The position numbers were made by a program, and so were the translations under genes. Shown piece by piece: positions 28,543 through 37,559 of a stretch of 45,684 bases of DNA (its first letter is position 1; every line of letters starts with the position of its first letter). The notes below the pieces were generated by a model that saw nothing but the letters and a program-made list of their open reading frames with translations, did not search any database and had not been told where the DNA came from. The stretch is from Microvirga massiliensis (GTDB lineage: Bacteria; Pseudomonadota; Alphaproteobacteria; Rhizobiales; Beijerinckiaceae), in the NCBI RefSeq assembly GCF_001006805.1, contig NZ_LN811359.1:31057-76740 (forward strand). Reading direction: 5' to 3'.

Positions 28543-29379
28543 CTAGCCGAGCATGCGACGAGCCATTGCATTGATCGTAAGGTCAATCGCAGCGCCCCGG
28601 TCGTCCCCGTCGTCGATGAACCAAGCCGCCGACAACCCTGTCCACGCGACGATCCAGCGAAGGAGCCGCGCGGGCTCGACACCCGTCGCGCTGACCACGA
28701 TATCGAGCCGGGCCTCCAAGCGGCCCGGCAAGGTGGCGAGCGGCCGGCTCGGATCGCTGAGATCAGGGTTCGTGAAGATGTTGGCATAGTCGAAGGTTCG
28801 TTCACCCAGCAGCCCATGGGGGTCGATCGCCAGCCACCCTCGCTCACCGAAATCGAGCACGTTCTCGTGGTGCAGGTCGCCATGGAGAGGACCGACGGCG
28901 TATGGGGAGGCCAGGAGATAACGCGCGATATCGGCGGCAGGTGCCAACGCCGCGTGTTCCGGGGCGAGCTGAAAAAGCGGCTGGAACCAGACGTCCAGTG
29001 GATGTAACTCCGGAAGCGGGTCACGCCGCAGTGTGTGCAGCCGAACCGCTGTGTCGCACAGAATCCGGCAGGCTTCGTCATCCTGGCCCGACCAGGCCAT
29101 CTGAGCAAGGTTGCGGGCGCTTTCCGCCCGTTCCATGAGCAGGGCGTCCGCTGACGAGGCCAAGACCTTGGCGGCGCCTTGGCCATCCCACCACGTCATG
29201 AGACGGTAGCCCGACTGCTCGTCGGGAATGCGGGCGACCTTCAGCATCGCGGGTAAGCCCTCGTGCTGGACGGCAACGAGCCAACTGGAACGCGTGGTCA
29301 GGAGAGGGCCGTCAGGGACCAGACGCCATGCCTCCAAGAACTCTCCGACCTTCGATGGGAGGGCGGCAGGTACGCCCAC
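28543..29379 (-). CDS. APH(6)/hydroxyurea-type antibiotic phosphotransferase
   Basis: 278 residues of the aminoglycoside/hydroxyurea kinase family (APH_6_hur). The Brenner motif VGPLHGDLHHENVLDFG contains the catalytic Asp and Asn, and WLAIDPHGLLGERTFDYANI holds the metal-binding DPxG and the downstream family signature. Family members phosphorylate streptomycin at the 6-hydroxyl using a nucleoside triphosphate. Whether this chromosomal copy confers resistance is unknown. The GTG at 29379 is chosen because GAGGAG lies about 9 nt upstream; the longer open frame to 29487 would overlap the neighbouring transglycosylase. It follows that gene after 32 bp on the same strand and could be read through from the flagellar operon. 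Confidence 0.85.
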   Translation of the reverse strand: MGVPAALPSKVGEFLEAWRLVPDGPLLTTRSSWLVAVQHEGLPAMLKVARIPDEQSGYRLMTWWDGQGAAKVLASSADALLMERAESARNLAQMAWSGQDDEACRILCDTAVRLHTLRRDPLPELHPLDVWFQPLFQLAPEHAALAPAADIARYLLASPYAVGPLHGDLHHENVLDFGERGWLAIDPHGLLGERTFDYANIFTNPDLSDPSRPLATLPGRLEARLDIVVSATGVEPARLLRWIVAWTGLSAAWFIDDGDDRGAAIDLTINAMARRMLG

Positions 29380-29411
29380 TGGAACTCTCCTCAGGTGATC
29401 CGCACGATGCC

Positions 29412-30113
29412 CTAGCCGTCCGCCGCCGTCGAACCTTTGGGCATTCCGGGATCTCCGGCGCAGAACGTCTTGGCATTTTTCGTCCACTGGCCGAAGCCGG
29501 TCGCGACCATGTTGGAAATGACCTTGCAGACATAGCGCTTCTGGGCCGGATTATTGTTGGGGCCAGCATGGTAGCGGGCCACCGCCATCGTCCAGGTCTC
29601 GTGGCGCTTCTTCAGATTTTTGAGGAATTTTGCGGCATATTCGACATTGTGCTGCGGGCTCATCATGGCCTCGAGCGAGGCGAATTCCTTGCGATGAAAA
29701 TGGTGGTTGATCTGCATGCACCCCATGTCGATCAGCTTTTTGCCCGAGCGACGGTATTTCTCGAATTTCTGGAGCGCCTCGGCCGCGGTCTCGGAAAAGA
29801 CCGCCTTGCCCTCGACGTTCATCGCATAGGGTTGCAGGCTGCCGCGCCGGCCCGTCTCGGTCAGACCCACCGAATACAGCATGCCGACCGGCACGTCGTA
29901 TTTCCCGGCGGCCCGCATCATCTCCACCTCGCAGACGCGCGATGGCGTGTCCAACGAGGCAGACGCCGAGCTCGAAGCCTTGGGCGTCACCGACGATGTC
30001 GTGTCAGTCGCGATCTCTTCGGGGAACTCAGGAGTCGCCTGTGCTTGCTGCGAGCCGTTACAGATAAACGCCGCCAGTGCTGCGACTGCTAGTGATCCCT
30101 TCAACCGACGCAT
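29412..30113 (-). CDS. Flagellar-cluster lytic transglycosylase (SLT domain)
   Basis: 233 residues. A signal peptide (MRRLKGSLAVAALAAFIC... to QAQA, about 1-27) and a Ser/Thr-rich linker precede an SLT domain at about 70-190. YSVGLTETGRRG contains the catalytic Glu, and IDMGCMQINHHFH and AVARYHAGPNN are the other SLT motifs. It cleaves the glycan strands of peptidoglycan in the periplasm. The position after fliK/motD suggests opening the wall for the rod or hook, as proposed for SltF-type enzymes; this is inference. The ATG at 30113 has AAAGGAGGG about 8 nt upstream, and the first 56 bp overlap the end of fliK. An upstream GTG at 30188 is less likely. Confidence 0.85.
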   Translation of the reverse strand: MRRLKGSLAVAALAAFICNGSQQAQATPEFPEEIATDTTSSVTPKASSSASASLDTPSRVCEVEMMRAAGKYDVPVGMLYSVGLTETGRRGSLQPYAMNVEGKAVFSETAAEALQKFEKYRRSGKKLIDMGCMQINHHFHRKEFASLEAMMSPQHNVEYAAKFLKNLKKRHETWTMAVARYHAGPNNNPAQKRYVCKVISNMVATGFGQWTKNAKTFCAGDPGMPKGSTAADG

Positions 30114-31488
30114 CGTCGCGCCCTCCTTTCCTTTCGTGCTGGTAACCCGGCTCGCGTTGCGACCCGCCGTTCTGCTGTTGTGCTCCACGCTGGAACCCGT
30201 CCTGCTGGGACGGCGACATCGATTGCTGCCGTGGGGATCCCGCGCTGTCCTGGCGCGCTGATGCAGCGTCAGGGCTCTGGACCGTGATGACCTCCGGGCG
30301 GTAGCCGGAGCCCTTGAAAAGGTTGGAGAGCTTTTCGGTATCGCTCTTCAAGAGGCGCGCGGTCTCTTCATTCTCGACCTGCAGCTCCATTTCGAGGCTG
30401 TCGCCCGAGAGCTTCATTTTGACCGTGATCCGACCGAGATCGGCCGGATGCAGCTGAATGTTCAGCAGTCTGACGGCCCCTTCCGACGCTTTCGCGTGGG
30501 TCAGGAACACAGCCTGCTCCGCATGAGAAACTCGTGCCTTGGCATCGGCCGCCAGTTGCTGCGCCTCGTTCAACAGGTCGCTGGCCAGCCGCTGGAGTGT
30601 TCCCTGGGGAAGAGACGAGGCCTCCTGTTTCTGCGCCCCTTCGGCACCCGCGGCACCGACTTCGGTCTTGGCTCTCGTCTTGTCGGCCGCTGGCGTTTTG
30701 ATAGCGATCGAATCCTGCAGATCCTCGGGACCGCCCTCGGCGGTGATTCCGCCTGGCTGAATCGTACTTGCAGGCACGACCGGTATCTCGGACGCGCCTT
30801 TCTGGCCTGAGCTTTTCAAACCGGTCGGCGCCAGTGGATCTCCCGAGGTGCGCGCTTCAGCGCCCTCGGCGACTTGCTCCTGAGGGACGACCTTCGTCGT
30901 GAATCCTTCGACGATCGGCTTGAAATGGGTTTCCTGCTGCTGAACCGACACGCGAACCGCCGGCGACGAAGGGGAATTCAAAACGCCTTCGACTGTCTGG
31001 TCCGGTCCCGCCGGCAGGCCGCTTGAGTGGGCCCGTCCAGAGCCCGCCTCTGACGCCTCACGACCAGGACTCTGTCCGTTCTGGCCCAGGATCCGCGGCA
31101 GCAGGCTTTCCAGAACGGAGAATGCGGCACTGCCAGCCTGAGACACACCTTGGGAGGTCCCGCCTGACGCATCGATGGCCACGACCTGGAGAAGGTCTTC
31201 AACAGACCGCTTGTCGCCGGCCTTCCGGTCCTTCGGTGCCACGTCCTCGAGCCTTGCGGTCAGTTCTTCCGAACCTCCCGGCGCAGCAGGCAAAGGTGAT
31301 CGCCCTTTACCGGTAGCTCCACCAGTGACAGGAGCCTCCTTCACCAGGCCCTTGAGGAGTGAGCCGAACTCGGACGACGTACCAGCGCCGCCGGACTCCG
31401 TGCCGTCGTTCGCCATTGCTGCCGCTTTTGCGGCTTGAGCATCCGTCCGAGATGCAAGCATCCGGGGCGCAAAATTCAAATTGCTCAT
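30058..31488 (-). CDS. fliK: Flagellar hook-length control protein FliK (MotD)
   Basis: 476 residues. A long low-complexity Ser/Gly/Ala/Gln-rich N-terminal part (1-320), expected of an extended molecular ruler, precedes a compact C-terminal domain at about 335-410: VRLLNIQLHPADLGRITVKM and ETARLLKSDTEKLSNLF. This is the Flg_hook domain that interacts with FlhB to switch export specificity. In rhizobia the orthologue after motC was called MotD before it was recognised as FliK. The tail after about 410 is Gln/Ser-rich and disordered-looking. It starts 12 bp after motC and overlaps the transglycosylase gene by 56 bp. Confidence 0.9.
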   Translation of the reverse strand: MSNLNFAPRMLASRTDAQAAKAAAMANDGTESGGAGTSSEFGSLLKGLVKEAPVTGGATGKGRSPLPAAPGGSEELTARLEDVAPKDRKAGDKRSVEDLLQVVAIDASGGTSQGVSQAGSAAFSVLESLLPRILGQNGQSPGREASEAGSGRAHSSGLPAGPDQTVEGVLNSPSSPAVRVSVQQQETHFKPIVEGFTTKVVPQEQVAEGAEARTSGDPLAPTGLKSSGQKGASEIPVVPASTIQPGGITAEGGPEDLQDSIAIKTPAADKTRAKTEVGAAGAEGAQKQEASSLPQGTLQRLASDLLNEAQQLAADAKARVSHAEQAVFLTHAKASEGAVRLLNIQLHPADLGRITVKMKLSGDSLEMELQVENEETARLLKSDTEKLSNLFKGSGYRPEVITVQSPDAASARQDSAGSPRQQSMSPSQQDGFQRGAQQQNGGSQREPGYQHERKGGRDDASVEGITSSRSTGGVYL

Positions 31489-31500
31489 TCGACCACCGGC

Positions 31501-32772
31501 TCAATTTTTGATGAGCTTATCGACGCGATTCAGGGCTTCCTGGGCCCTTGATAGCGCCGGAAGCTGTTCTGACGCTTGCGTCTCGTTGCGGGACTCGTTG
31601 GCAGCGATTTTCGGCCTATCCGCACCGGAGGGCTTTTCGGGCGACAGCCGGATCTGCCGCGACAGCGAGATGGCAGAGTCCAACAGTTGGACGTCGGTCG
31701 CGGGCAGGATCGTTCGATCGATGCTGTTCAGCGTGCGAACGCTTTTCTCGAACGCGGCAAGGTCCACGACAGATGCCGCTGCGGTATAGAGGCTCGCCCT
31801 CGCGGCGCTCACCCGATCGTTTTGAGACAGCTCCATAGCTTTTTCGGCGGTCATGATCGCCGAGCCGACAAAACCCTGCTCGACCGATGATCGCGCCATG
31901 AGCAGATAAAGATCGCGCCTGACGTCCGGCTCGAGCTCGTTCAGCATCGTGACGACCCGTCCGAACCGCTCCGGATCCTTGCCGAAGTCGATACGCGCCA
32001 AGGCCGATGCCAGGCGCTGCCGGAAATTGCCGGCGTAAATCGAGTTCCGAAATTGGCGGAGATACCGCACGACCAGGGACTCGAATTTTCTCGCATCGTC
32101 GATCACGCTCGCCACGAAGACCTCACGGCGCAGCGCTCCCTCTTCGAGAAGCGTGCCCGGCGCCATGAGCCGGACCCAATCCAGAAGCTCCATCGACCTC
32201 TTGGGATCGGTTTTGACGATGAGCGCAGATTGAACCAAGGCAATCTGAGCCCCGAACGTCGGTGTCAGGGTGGTGACGTCGATGGGCATCAAGGCTCGTC
32301 TCGCCTCTTCCTCCCGACCCTCGACATAGGCGAGCGCGCCCCCGATGAGCGGGCGCTCCTCGACAGGGACGATTTCCTTCCCGAGCCCGAGCAGCTTCCG
32401 GAGGATCTGCGGATTGCCACCGCTGAGCACGAAGGCGATCGCGGTCCGGATGTTCTTTCCGTCCTTCCAGGTCTCGTCGTCGAGTTCCATGAACCGCCTG
32501 TCGAGAACCGTCAGCAGTCCCCGTTGGGCGGTATGGGCCTCGGTCGAACCGAGACCGATCTGGTCCTGCATGAGCTGCAGGGTCCGCAACATCTGAACCG
32601 CCGGCGATGTGGGCAGGACCGGGTCGGATGCGGCCTCTTGAGTCGGGGCCGGCTCGGAGTCGGCTGCAACGGCTTGATCAGAGGCCTTCTCGGGCTCGGC
32701 CCAAGCGGAACCGCTCGCGATCATCAGGAAAGCCGCCGTCAAAGCGACCTGGGGGAGACGGATCACCCTCAT
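31501..32772 (-). CDS. motC: Chemotaxis/motility protein MotC
   Basis: 423 residues with a signal peptide (about 1-26, ending ASGSAWA). The mature part is helical and repeat-like (GGALAYVEGREEEARRAL, LVQSALIVKTDPKRSMELLD, YAGNFRQRLASALARIDFG), as in rhizobial MotC, a periplasmic protein that binds MotB and modulates stator output. The gene overlaps the motB stop (TGATG). AAGGAG lies very close to the ATG at 32772, so a GTG three codons further in is an alternative start. The final about 60 residues are charged and coiled-coil-like. Assignment rests on sequence character plus the motB-motC-fliK order. Confidence 0.88.
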   Translation of the reverse strand: MRVIRLPQVALTAAFLMIASGSAWAEPEKASDQAVAADSEPAPTQEAASDPVLPTSPAVQMLRTLQLMQDQIGLGSTEAHTAQRGLLTVLDRRFMELDDETWKDGKNIRTAIAFVLSGGNPQILRKLLGLGKEIVPVEERPLIGGALAYVEGREEEARRALMPIDVTTLTPTFGAQIALVQSALIVKTDPKRSMELLDWVRLMAPGTLLEEGALRREVFVASVIDDARKFESLVVRYLRQFRNSIYAGNFRQRLASALARIDFGKDPERFGRVVTMLNELEPDVRRDLYLLMARSSVEQGFVGSAIMTAEKAMELSQNDRVSAARASLYTAAASVVDLAAFEKSVRTLNSIDRTILPATDVQLLDSAISLSRQIRLSPEKPSGADRPKIAANESRNETQASEQLPALSRAQEALNRVDKLIKN

Positions 32773-34034
32773 CACTCCTTGAGAAGGATTTCGATACGGC
32801 GGTTCTGATCGGCGTTCGGATCGGACGGGATTTTCGGATCCCGGTCCGCATGCCCTTCGATCGCGACGATCCGATCTTCGGGAAGACCGCCCCTCACGAG
32901 CATGTAGAGAGCCATTTGGGCACGGGCCTGCGAGAGCCGCCAGTTGTCGTAGTTCTCGGACCTGAACGGACGGGCATCGGTATGACCCCGCACCACGATC
33001 TTGCCGTCACGCGCCTGTAGGATCTTGGCGATCTTCGCCATGGCCTGGACCACTTTCGGCTGGGGCTCGGCCGAGCCGACGGCAAACATCGAGAAGTTGA
33101 TATCGTCGGTGAGGCTGATCAGCGTTCCGGCTCCGGTGCGTCGAACCTCGATCTGTGGCGAGGGCGAGCGGTCCCGGGTCAGCTCCAGAGCCTTCGAGAT
33201 CTCGTTCTTGAGTTCCGCAGCCTGATAGTCGGCCGGCTTCAGCTCGTCCTTCTTCGGGCCGGTGTTTCGGGCCTGTGCAGCCTTCTGCGGATCGCCCTGT
33301 TCGCCGGCGGCCTGCTGGTCGGCATCAGAGGCGACGATCGGTGCGGTGGGCTGAGCCGCTTTCAGCTCAGCCGTCATGGTCCGCTTCCCGGCCCCCGAGA
33401 CCTGAACGGTCTTGCCGCCTGAGGCGACCAGCGCATCGATAGCCTCCTTCAGCGGCGCTGGCATCGCCGTTCCGGGCTTCGGTGTCGTCTCGGTCTTGAT
33501 CTCGTTGACCGGCGTGACCTGCCAATAGAGCGGATCGAACGGGTCGCGCGGTGCTTCACCAGCCATGAGCCCCGGGACGTCGCTTTCGCCGGGCGTCACA
33601 TCGGCTCCAAGCGTATCGTGGGGCGTCGGCTCGACCTCTGCCGCGATCTTGGCCAGCACTGCATAGGGATCCTGGAAGAGCATGCCTTCCTTGAACCGCG
33701 GCTTTTGGAGCTGATGCGATTTCCCGCCCGTGCCTTCGCCGCTCCCCTTCTGCCGGCCGTCCTTGGTCTCCTCGGTCTCGTTGTCCGGCGGAACGGTCTG
33801 CGGCTCCTGCAGACCCTTCTTGTTCGGCGACGACTCGGCCAGCTGGATGGGATTGAAATAATTCGCGACGCTGTTGCGCGTGTTCTCGTCCGTTGCGTTC
33901 AACAGCCACATCACGAGAAACAACGCCATCATCGCGGTCATGAAATCCGCGAGCGCGATCTTCCAGGCGCCGCCGTGGTGCCCTTCCTCTTCCTCGTACC
34001 GGCGAACGATAATGATTTCCTGCGTATCGGACAT
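32772..34034 (-). CDS. motB: Flagellar motor stator protein MotB
   Basis: 420 residues. A short basic cytoplasmic N-terminus (EIIIVRRYEEEEG) is followed by a single membrane helix, ALADFMTAMMALFLVMWLL (about 25-48), with the ion-conducting Asp at its start. A long Lys/Pro/Gln-rich periplasmic linker (about 55-290) comes next, then an OmpA-like peptidoglycan-binding domain: FSMFAVGSAEPQP, VVRGHTDARPF and NWRLSQARAQ. MotB pairs with MotA to form the proton-driven stator; motA is not in the window. The ATG at 34034 is two bases after the fliH-like stop. The linker is long compared with enterobacterial MotB, as in rhizobia where it contacts MotC. Confidence 0.92.
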   Translation of the reverse strand: MSDTQEIIIVRRYEEEEGHHGGAWKIALADFMTAMMALFLVMWLLNATDENTRNSVANYFNPIQLAESSPNKKGLQEPQTVPPDNETEETKDGRQKGSGEGTGGKSHQLQKPRFKEGMLFQDPYAVLAKIAAEVEPTPHDTLGADVTPGESDVPGLMAGEAPRDPFDPLYWQVTPVNEIKTETTPKPGTAMPAPLKEAIDALVASGGKTVQVSGAGKRTMTAELKAAQPTAPIVASDADQQAAGEQGDPQKAAQARNTGPKKDELKPADYQAAELKNEISKALELTRDRSPSPQIEVRRTGAGTLISLTDDINFSMFAVGSAEPQPKVVQAMAKIAKILQARDGKIVVRGHTDARPFRSENYDNWRLSQARAQMALYMLVRGGLPEDRIVAIEGHADRDPKIPSDPNADQNRRIEILLKE

Positions 34035-34036
34035 GC

Positions 34037-34708
34037 TCAAAGCGCTTTCAAAAGATCGTTCAGCCGCTCGGACCACGGCTTCAAAAGGGTATCGATTGCC
34101 GTGTCGGCGGCTGTGACGCTGACATCGATCGACTTCGCAACCTTGAATTCGACAGAGCCGAGCTGATCGCCAAGGCTCGCCTCGAGGGCCGCGAGCAAAT
34201 CCTTTGGTCCCGCAACCACGATCGTTTCAGCCGTCGCATCCGCGAGAAGGCTCTTCAGAGCCGCCCCGAGCTCGTCGATCATCTGACGGCGGAAGGCCTC
34301 GGCCACGAACGGACCAAGGATGTTGGCGACCCGCTCGCTCAGCATGGCTTCGAGAGCCGTGAAGGCCTGTCCGAATCGGGCTCCGAGTTCGGCCCCTTCG
34401 GCTTCCGCCCACACTTGCCGCTGTTCCTGCAACTCGATCTGGAACCGCTCCCGTTCCGCCGCGAGCGCTTGCGCGAGTTCCGCGCGGGCCAGCGCCCGCT
34501 CCTCGTCCCGGGCAGCCTCCACGGCCTTGCGGATCGCTTCGGCGCGTTCCTCGGCGGGGTTGACCTTCGGCCTCGCCTCAGGGGGCGCCTCGGGCTCGAC
34601 GCTCGTCTTCACCGCCGGCCTAACGGGCTTCAGAAGTGCGGCGAGTGCCGCCTCCTGGCCCTTGGGAGCCGAGAAATCGGTCAGGATCTGGGCAAGCGCC
34701 GCACTCAT
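34037..34708 (-). CDS. fliH: FliH-like flagellar export ATPase regulator
   Basis: 223 residues, with little sequence identity expected in this family. A variable N-terminal part is followed by a highly charged Ala/Glu/Arg helix (about 50-105, AEERAEAIRKAVEAARDEER), then a C-terminal alpha/beta part (about 120-223, TIVVAGPKDLLAALEASLG). This is the layout of FliH/SctL-type stators of the FliI ATPase. The ATG at 34708 has AGGAGG about 8 nt upstream and overlaps the fliF stop by one base; motB follows after two bases. fliI itself is not in the window. The symbol is by architecture and position, so confidence is moderate. Confidence 0.7.
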   Translation of the reverse strand: MSAALAQILTDFSAPKGQEAALAALLKPVRPAVKTSVEPEAPPEARPKVNPAEERAEAIRKAVEAARDEERALARAELAQALAAERERFQIELQEQRQVWAEAEGAELGARFGQAFTALEAMLSERVANILGPFVAEAFRRQMIDELGAALKSLLADATAETIVVAGPKDLLAALEASLGDQLGSVEFKVAKSIDVSVTAADTAIDTLLKPWSERLNDLLKAL

Positions 34709-36366
34709 CACGCGGCCTCCTGCTCAGAGAGCCACTGCTTGAGCACTGCCGCTGCCTTCTCCTCGTCGAGATCGACGATCTGCTCGAGTTTACGCTGGGG
34801 CGTGTTGGCCGCTTCGAGCAGGTTCTCGGCAAGGCTGTGATCCAGCTGGGGCACCGGGGCCGCCATGGCGATCGCAGCCTGCGCATCCTCTCCCGCGAGC
34901 GCCGCAGACTCTTCCGCGGCTGCAAGCGCCGCCAGCTCCCGCTGCTGCTCGATCTCGGCCTGCTGGCGCGCCACCAGCATCCGCACGGCCGGACGAAGAC
35001 CGAACCAGATCATCAGCGCACACACGGCCAGAATCGTCAGAGCGTTGATGATCGTGCCCGTCTGGCGCATCAGCACCTCCATGATCGACGGGCTCGGATA
35101 CGGCTGGAGAACACTCGAATCGTCGACGAAGCTGACGGCCGCCACCTTGATCTGGTCGCCGCGGTCCTTCTTGAAGCCTGCCGCCGAGGCGACGAGTTCC
35201 TCGATCTCGCTCACCTTGGCGTCGATCTCGGCCTGCGAGGCATTCTCGCCGAGAAGGCTCGTCAGCCTGGCGCGGTTCACGAGCACGGCCACCGAGAGGT
35301 TCTTCACGGAATAGCCGTCGCTCGACGTCTGGATCGTCTTCGACGAAATCTCGTAGTTCGTCAGCTCCTCGCGGCGCTGATTGTCCTCGCTGGAGCTCTC
35401 ACCACCGTCCGCCCTGACGTCCTCATCGGGAAGGTTCTGTTGCACCGTGGTCGGCTTCTGGCCCGACTTGTTCTGCGAGACCTCGGCCTCCTTCACGATC
35501 CGCACCGAGCGTTCGACCTTCTGGTCCGGATTGAAGATCGTCTCGCTGGTGTTCACCTTGTCGGTGTTCAGCCGCGCCGCGACACTGATCTCGAAATTCC
35601 CCACGCCGAGATACGGGGCCAGGGTGCGGCGGACGCTGTCCTGAATTTCTAGGCCAACCGTCTTTTCGAGCGTTGCGAGCTTCCCGCTCGACTGGTTCGA
35701 GGCATCGTCGCCCGCCATCAGGAGGGTGCCGTCGGTGTTCATCACACTGACCTTCTCGACCTTCATGCCGGGAATAGCCGCCGCCACGAGATGGCGGATC
35801 GCCTGGGCCGAGCTCATGTCGTCGACCGGCGCCGTGCGGATCACGACCGAAGCCGAGGGCTGCTGCTGCTCGCGCCGGAAGGAGCCCCTGTCGGGCAGCA
35901 CGATATGAACCCGGGCCGCCTTGACGCCCTTCATGCCCTGAATGGTCCGGGCCAGCTCGCCCTCGAGAGCACGGACCTTCGTGACCTCCTGCATGAACGA
36001 GGTCAGCCCGAGCGAGCCGAGATCGTTGAACAGCTCGTATCCCGCCTTCGTGTTGTGCGGCAGGCCCTTCTCGGCGAGCAGCATCCGGGCCTGGGCCGTG
36101 TTGCCGTAGCTCACCAGAAGCGAGGTTCCGTCCGAGCTGACGTCGAAGGGAATGCCGGCGTCACGCAGCACCACGCCCATCTGGCTGATGTCTTCACGGC
36201 CAAGTCCTGTGTAGAGCGTCTCCTGGGCCGGGCGGCTCAGGTAATAGGCGCCGACGCCGACGGTGACGAAAACGGCCAGGCCAATTGCACCGAGCACCGC
36301 GAGGCGCCGCGCGCCCAGCTGCAAGATGCTGTTCCACAAATTCACGGCTTGCTGGCGAGCAGTCAT
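34708..36366 (-). CDS. fliF: Flagellar MS-ring protein FliF
   Basis: 552 residues. Two membrane helices, about 20-42 (RLAVLGAIGLAVFVTVGVG) and about 445-465 (NALTILAVCALMIWFG), bracket the periplasmic ring-building region. Signatures include YTGLGREDISQMGVVLRDAG, GYELFNDLGSLGLTSF, VKAARVHIVLPDRGSF and FEISVAARLNTDKV. The C-terminal cytoplasmic tail (QRKLEQIVDLDEEKAAAVLK) is the FliG-binding motif. FliF forms the basal-body platform that houses the export gate. The ATG at 36366 is preferred over a TTG two codons upstream. A terminator separates it from fliP, so a promoter is expected at 36370-36480. Confidence 0.95.
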   Translation of the reverse strand: MTARQQAVNLWNSILQLGARRLAVLGAIGLAVFVTVGVGAYYLSRPAQETLYTGLGREDISQMGVVLRDAGIPFDVSSDGTSLLVSYGNTAQARMLLAEKGLPHNTKAGYELFNDLGSLGLTSFMQEVTKVRALEGELARTIQGMKGVKAARVHIVLPDRGSFRREQQQPSASVVIRTAPVDDMSSAQAIRHLVAAAIPGMKVEKVSVMNTDGTLLMAGDDASNQSSGKLATLEKTVGLEIQDSVRRTLAPYLGVGNFEISVAARLNTDKVNTSETIFNPDQKVERSVRIVKEAEVSQNKSGQKPTTVQQNLPDEDVRADGGESSSEDNQRREELTNYEISSKTIQTSSDGYSVKNLSVAVLVNRARLTSLLGENASQAEIDAKVSEIEELVASAAGFKKDRGDQIKVAAVSFVDDSSVLQPYPSPSIMEVLMRQTGTIINALTILAVCALMIWFGLRPAVRMLVARQQAEIEQQRELAALAAAEESAALAGEDAQAAIAMAAPVPQLDHSLAENLLEAANTPQRKLEQIVDLDEEKAAAVLKQWLSEQEAA

Positions 36367-36491
36367 AAACAATCTCAGGTTCGAATGAATGAATCCGCTC
36401 TGCCTTTTGCCCTACCAACCTTGTGCGAGGGTTGCATCGCGATGCGCCAAGGGGAAAAGCGCCCGATTTCCGGCATGCAGAGCCGAATAAG

Positions 36492-36522
36492 AAAAAGCCG
36501 GCCCAGGCAGGACCGGCTTTTT
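36492..36522. terminator. Bidirectional Rho-independent terminator
   Basis: A perfect 10-bp stem, AAAAAGCCGG (36492-36501) and CCGGCTTTTT (36513-36522), with an 11-nt loop. The symmetrical A and T tracts allow termination in both directions. On the minus strand it would end the fliP transcript 58 bp after the stop. No plus-strand gene ends nearby. Confidence 0.85.
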
Positions 36523-36531
36523 GTCGGGGGT

Positions 36532-36556
36532 CAGCCAGCTGCGAATCGGCTGGCTG
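36532..36556. repeat. 8-bp inverted repeat next to the terminator
   Basis: CAGCCAGC (36532-36539) and GCTGGCTG (36549-36556) form a perfect hairpin between the fliP stop and the terminator stem. It may stabilise the transcript end or act as an auxiliary terminator. No T-tract follows directly. Confidence 0.5.
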
Positions 36557-36579
36557 GGCTCGATCTCACGGCAGCATAT

Positions 36580-37317
36580 TCAGAAAAATGATTTCACGAG
36601 GCCGCTGACCAGGATGTTCCAGCCGTCGATCAGGACGAAAAAGAGGATCTTGAACGGCAGGGCGATCACGGTCGGGGGCATCATCATCATGCCCATCGAC
36701 ATCACCAGGGTCGCCACGATCATGTCGATGACCAGGAAGGGCAGCGCGATCAGGAAGCCGATCTCGAATCCACGGCGCAACTCGGAGATCATGAAGGCCG
36801 GGATGATGATCCGCAGGTCGATCTTTTCCCCTTCCGCGGCTTTCGGATAAGTCGCGGAGGCCAGATCGGCAAAGGTCTGCAGGTCCTTCGGCCGGACATG
36901 CTCGAGCATGAATTCGCGGAACGGCTCGGTCGTCTTCGTGAAGGCCTCGCCTTCTGAGATCCGGTTCTCCGTCAGGGGCTTCACGCCCTCCTGCCAGGCC
37001 TTGTCGAAAGTCGGCCCCATGACGAAGAAGGTCATGAACAGCGACAGGCTGATCAGGAACAGGTTCGCGGGGGTGCTCTGCAGGCCCAGACCCGAGCGCA
37101 GGAACGAGAACGCCACCACGAATCGGGTGAAGCTCGTCACCATGATCAGGAGGCCGGGAGCCACCGACAACACGGTCAGCAGGGCAACGAGCTGGATGAT
37201 GCGGCCGCTGATGGCGCCGTCGCCCTCGGGGATCAGCTCGTTGAGGTTTGGAACCTGTGCCTGAGCGGAGGTCGCAGCCAGCGCAAGGGTGCCGATAATC
37301 ATCACGCCACGAAGCAT
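36580..37317 (-). CDS. fliP: Flagellar type III export gate protein FliP
   Basis: 245 residues. A cleavable signal peptide (MLRGVMIIGTLALAATSAQA) is followed by the FliP core: IIQLVALLTVLSVAPGLLIM, VTSFTRFVVAFSFLR, the motif GLQSTPANLFLISLSLFMTF, a periplasmic loop (EFMLEHVRPKDLQTF), and two C-terminal helices with RRGFEIGFLIALPFLVIDM and SMGMMMMPP. FliP with FliQ and FliR forms the export gate at the MS-ring centre. The ATG at 37317 is chosen because it begins the signal peptide; the open frame extends to 37404 without protein-like sequence. It appears to be the last gene of its transcript, with a strong terminator just downstream. The genes before it in the flagellar order are not adjacent here. 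Confidence 0.93.
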   Translation of the reverse strand: MLRGVMIIGTLALAATSAQAQVPNLNELIPEGDGAISGRIIQLVALLTVLSVAPGLLIMVTSFTRFVVAFSFLRSGLGLQSTPANLFLISLSLFMTFFVMGPTFDKAWQEGVKPLTENRISEGEAFTKTTEPFREFMLEHVRPKDLQTFADLASATYPKAAEGEKIDLRIIIPAFMISELRRGFEIGFLIALPFLVIDMIVATLVMSMGMMMMPPTVIALPFKILFFVLIDGWNILVSGLVKSFF

Positions 37318-37559
37318 TCCTCTTGGAACGCTAAAGCCTGTACCCCGGCAATGAGGCAGCGGCTTCTGAGGCAGGCAATTAAAAATATCCATAAGGGCCA
37401 GCAAAGCTCAGTTCGCAATTAGCTTCCGACGCGGATGCCCGCATCGTCTGGCCCTGATACAACAGCAAGCTTTCGTGGGGCTTGCCGCTACGCCCGCCAC
37501 CCCTCAGGCCAGCAAATTGACAACCTCGGTCCCAAAGCACCTGAGCCAGAAGCTCTGCT

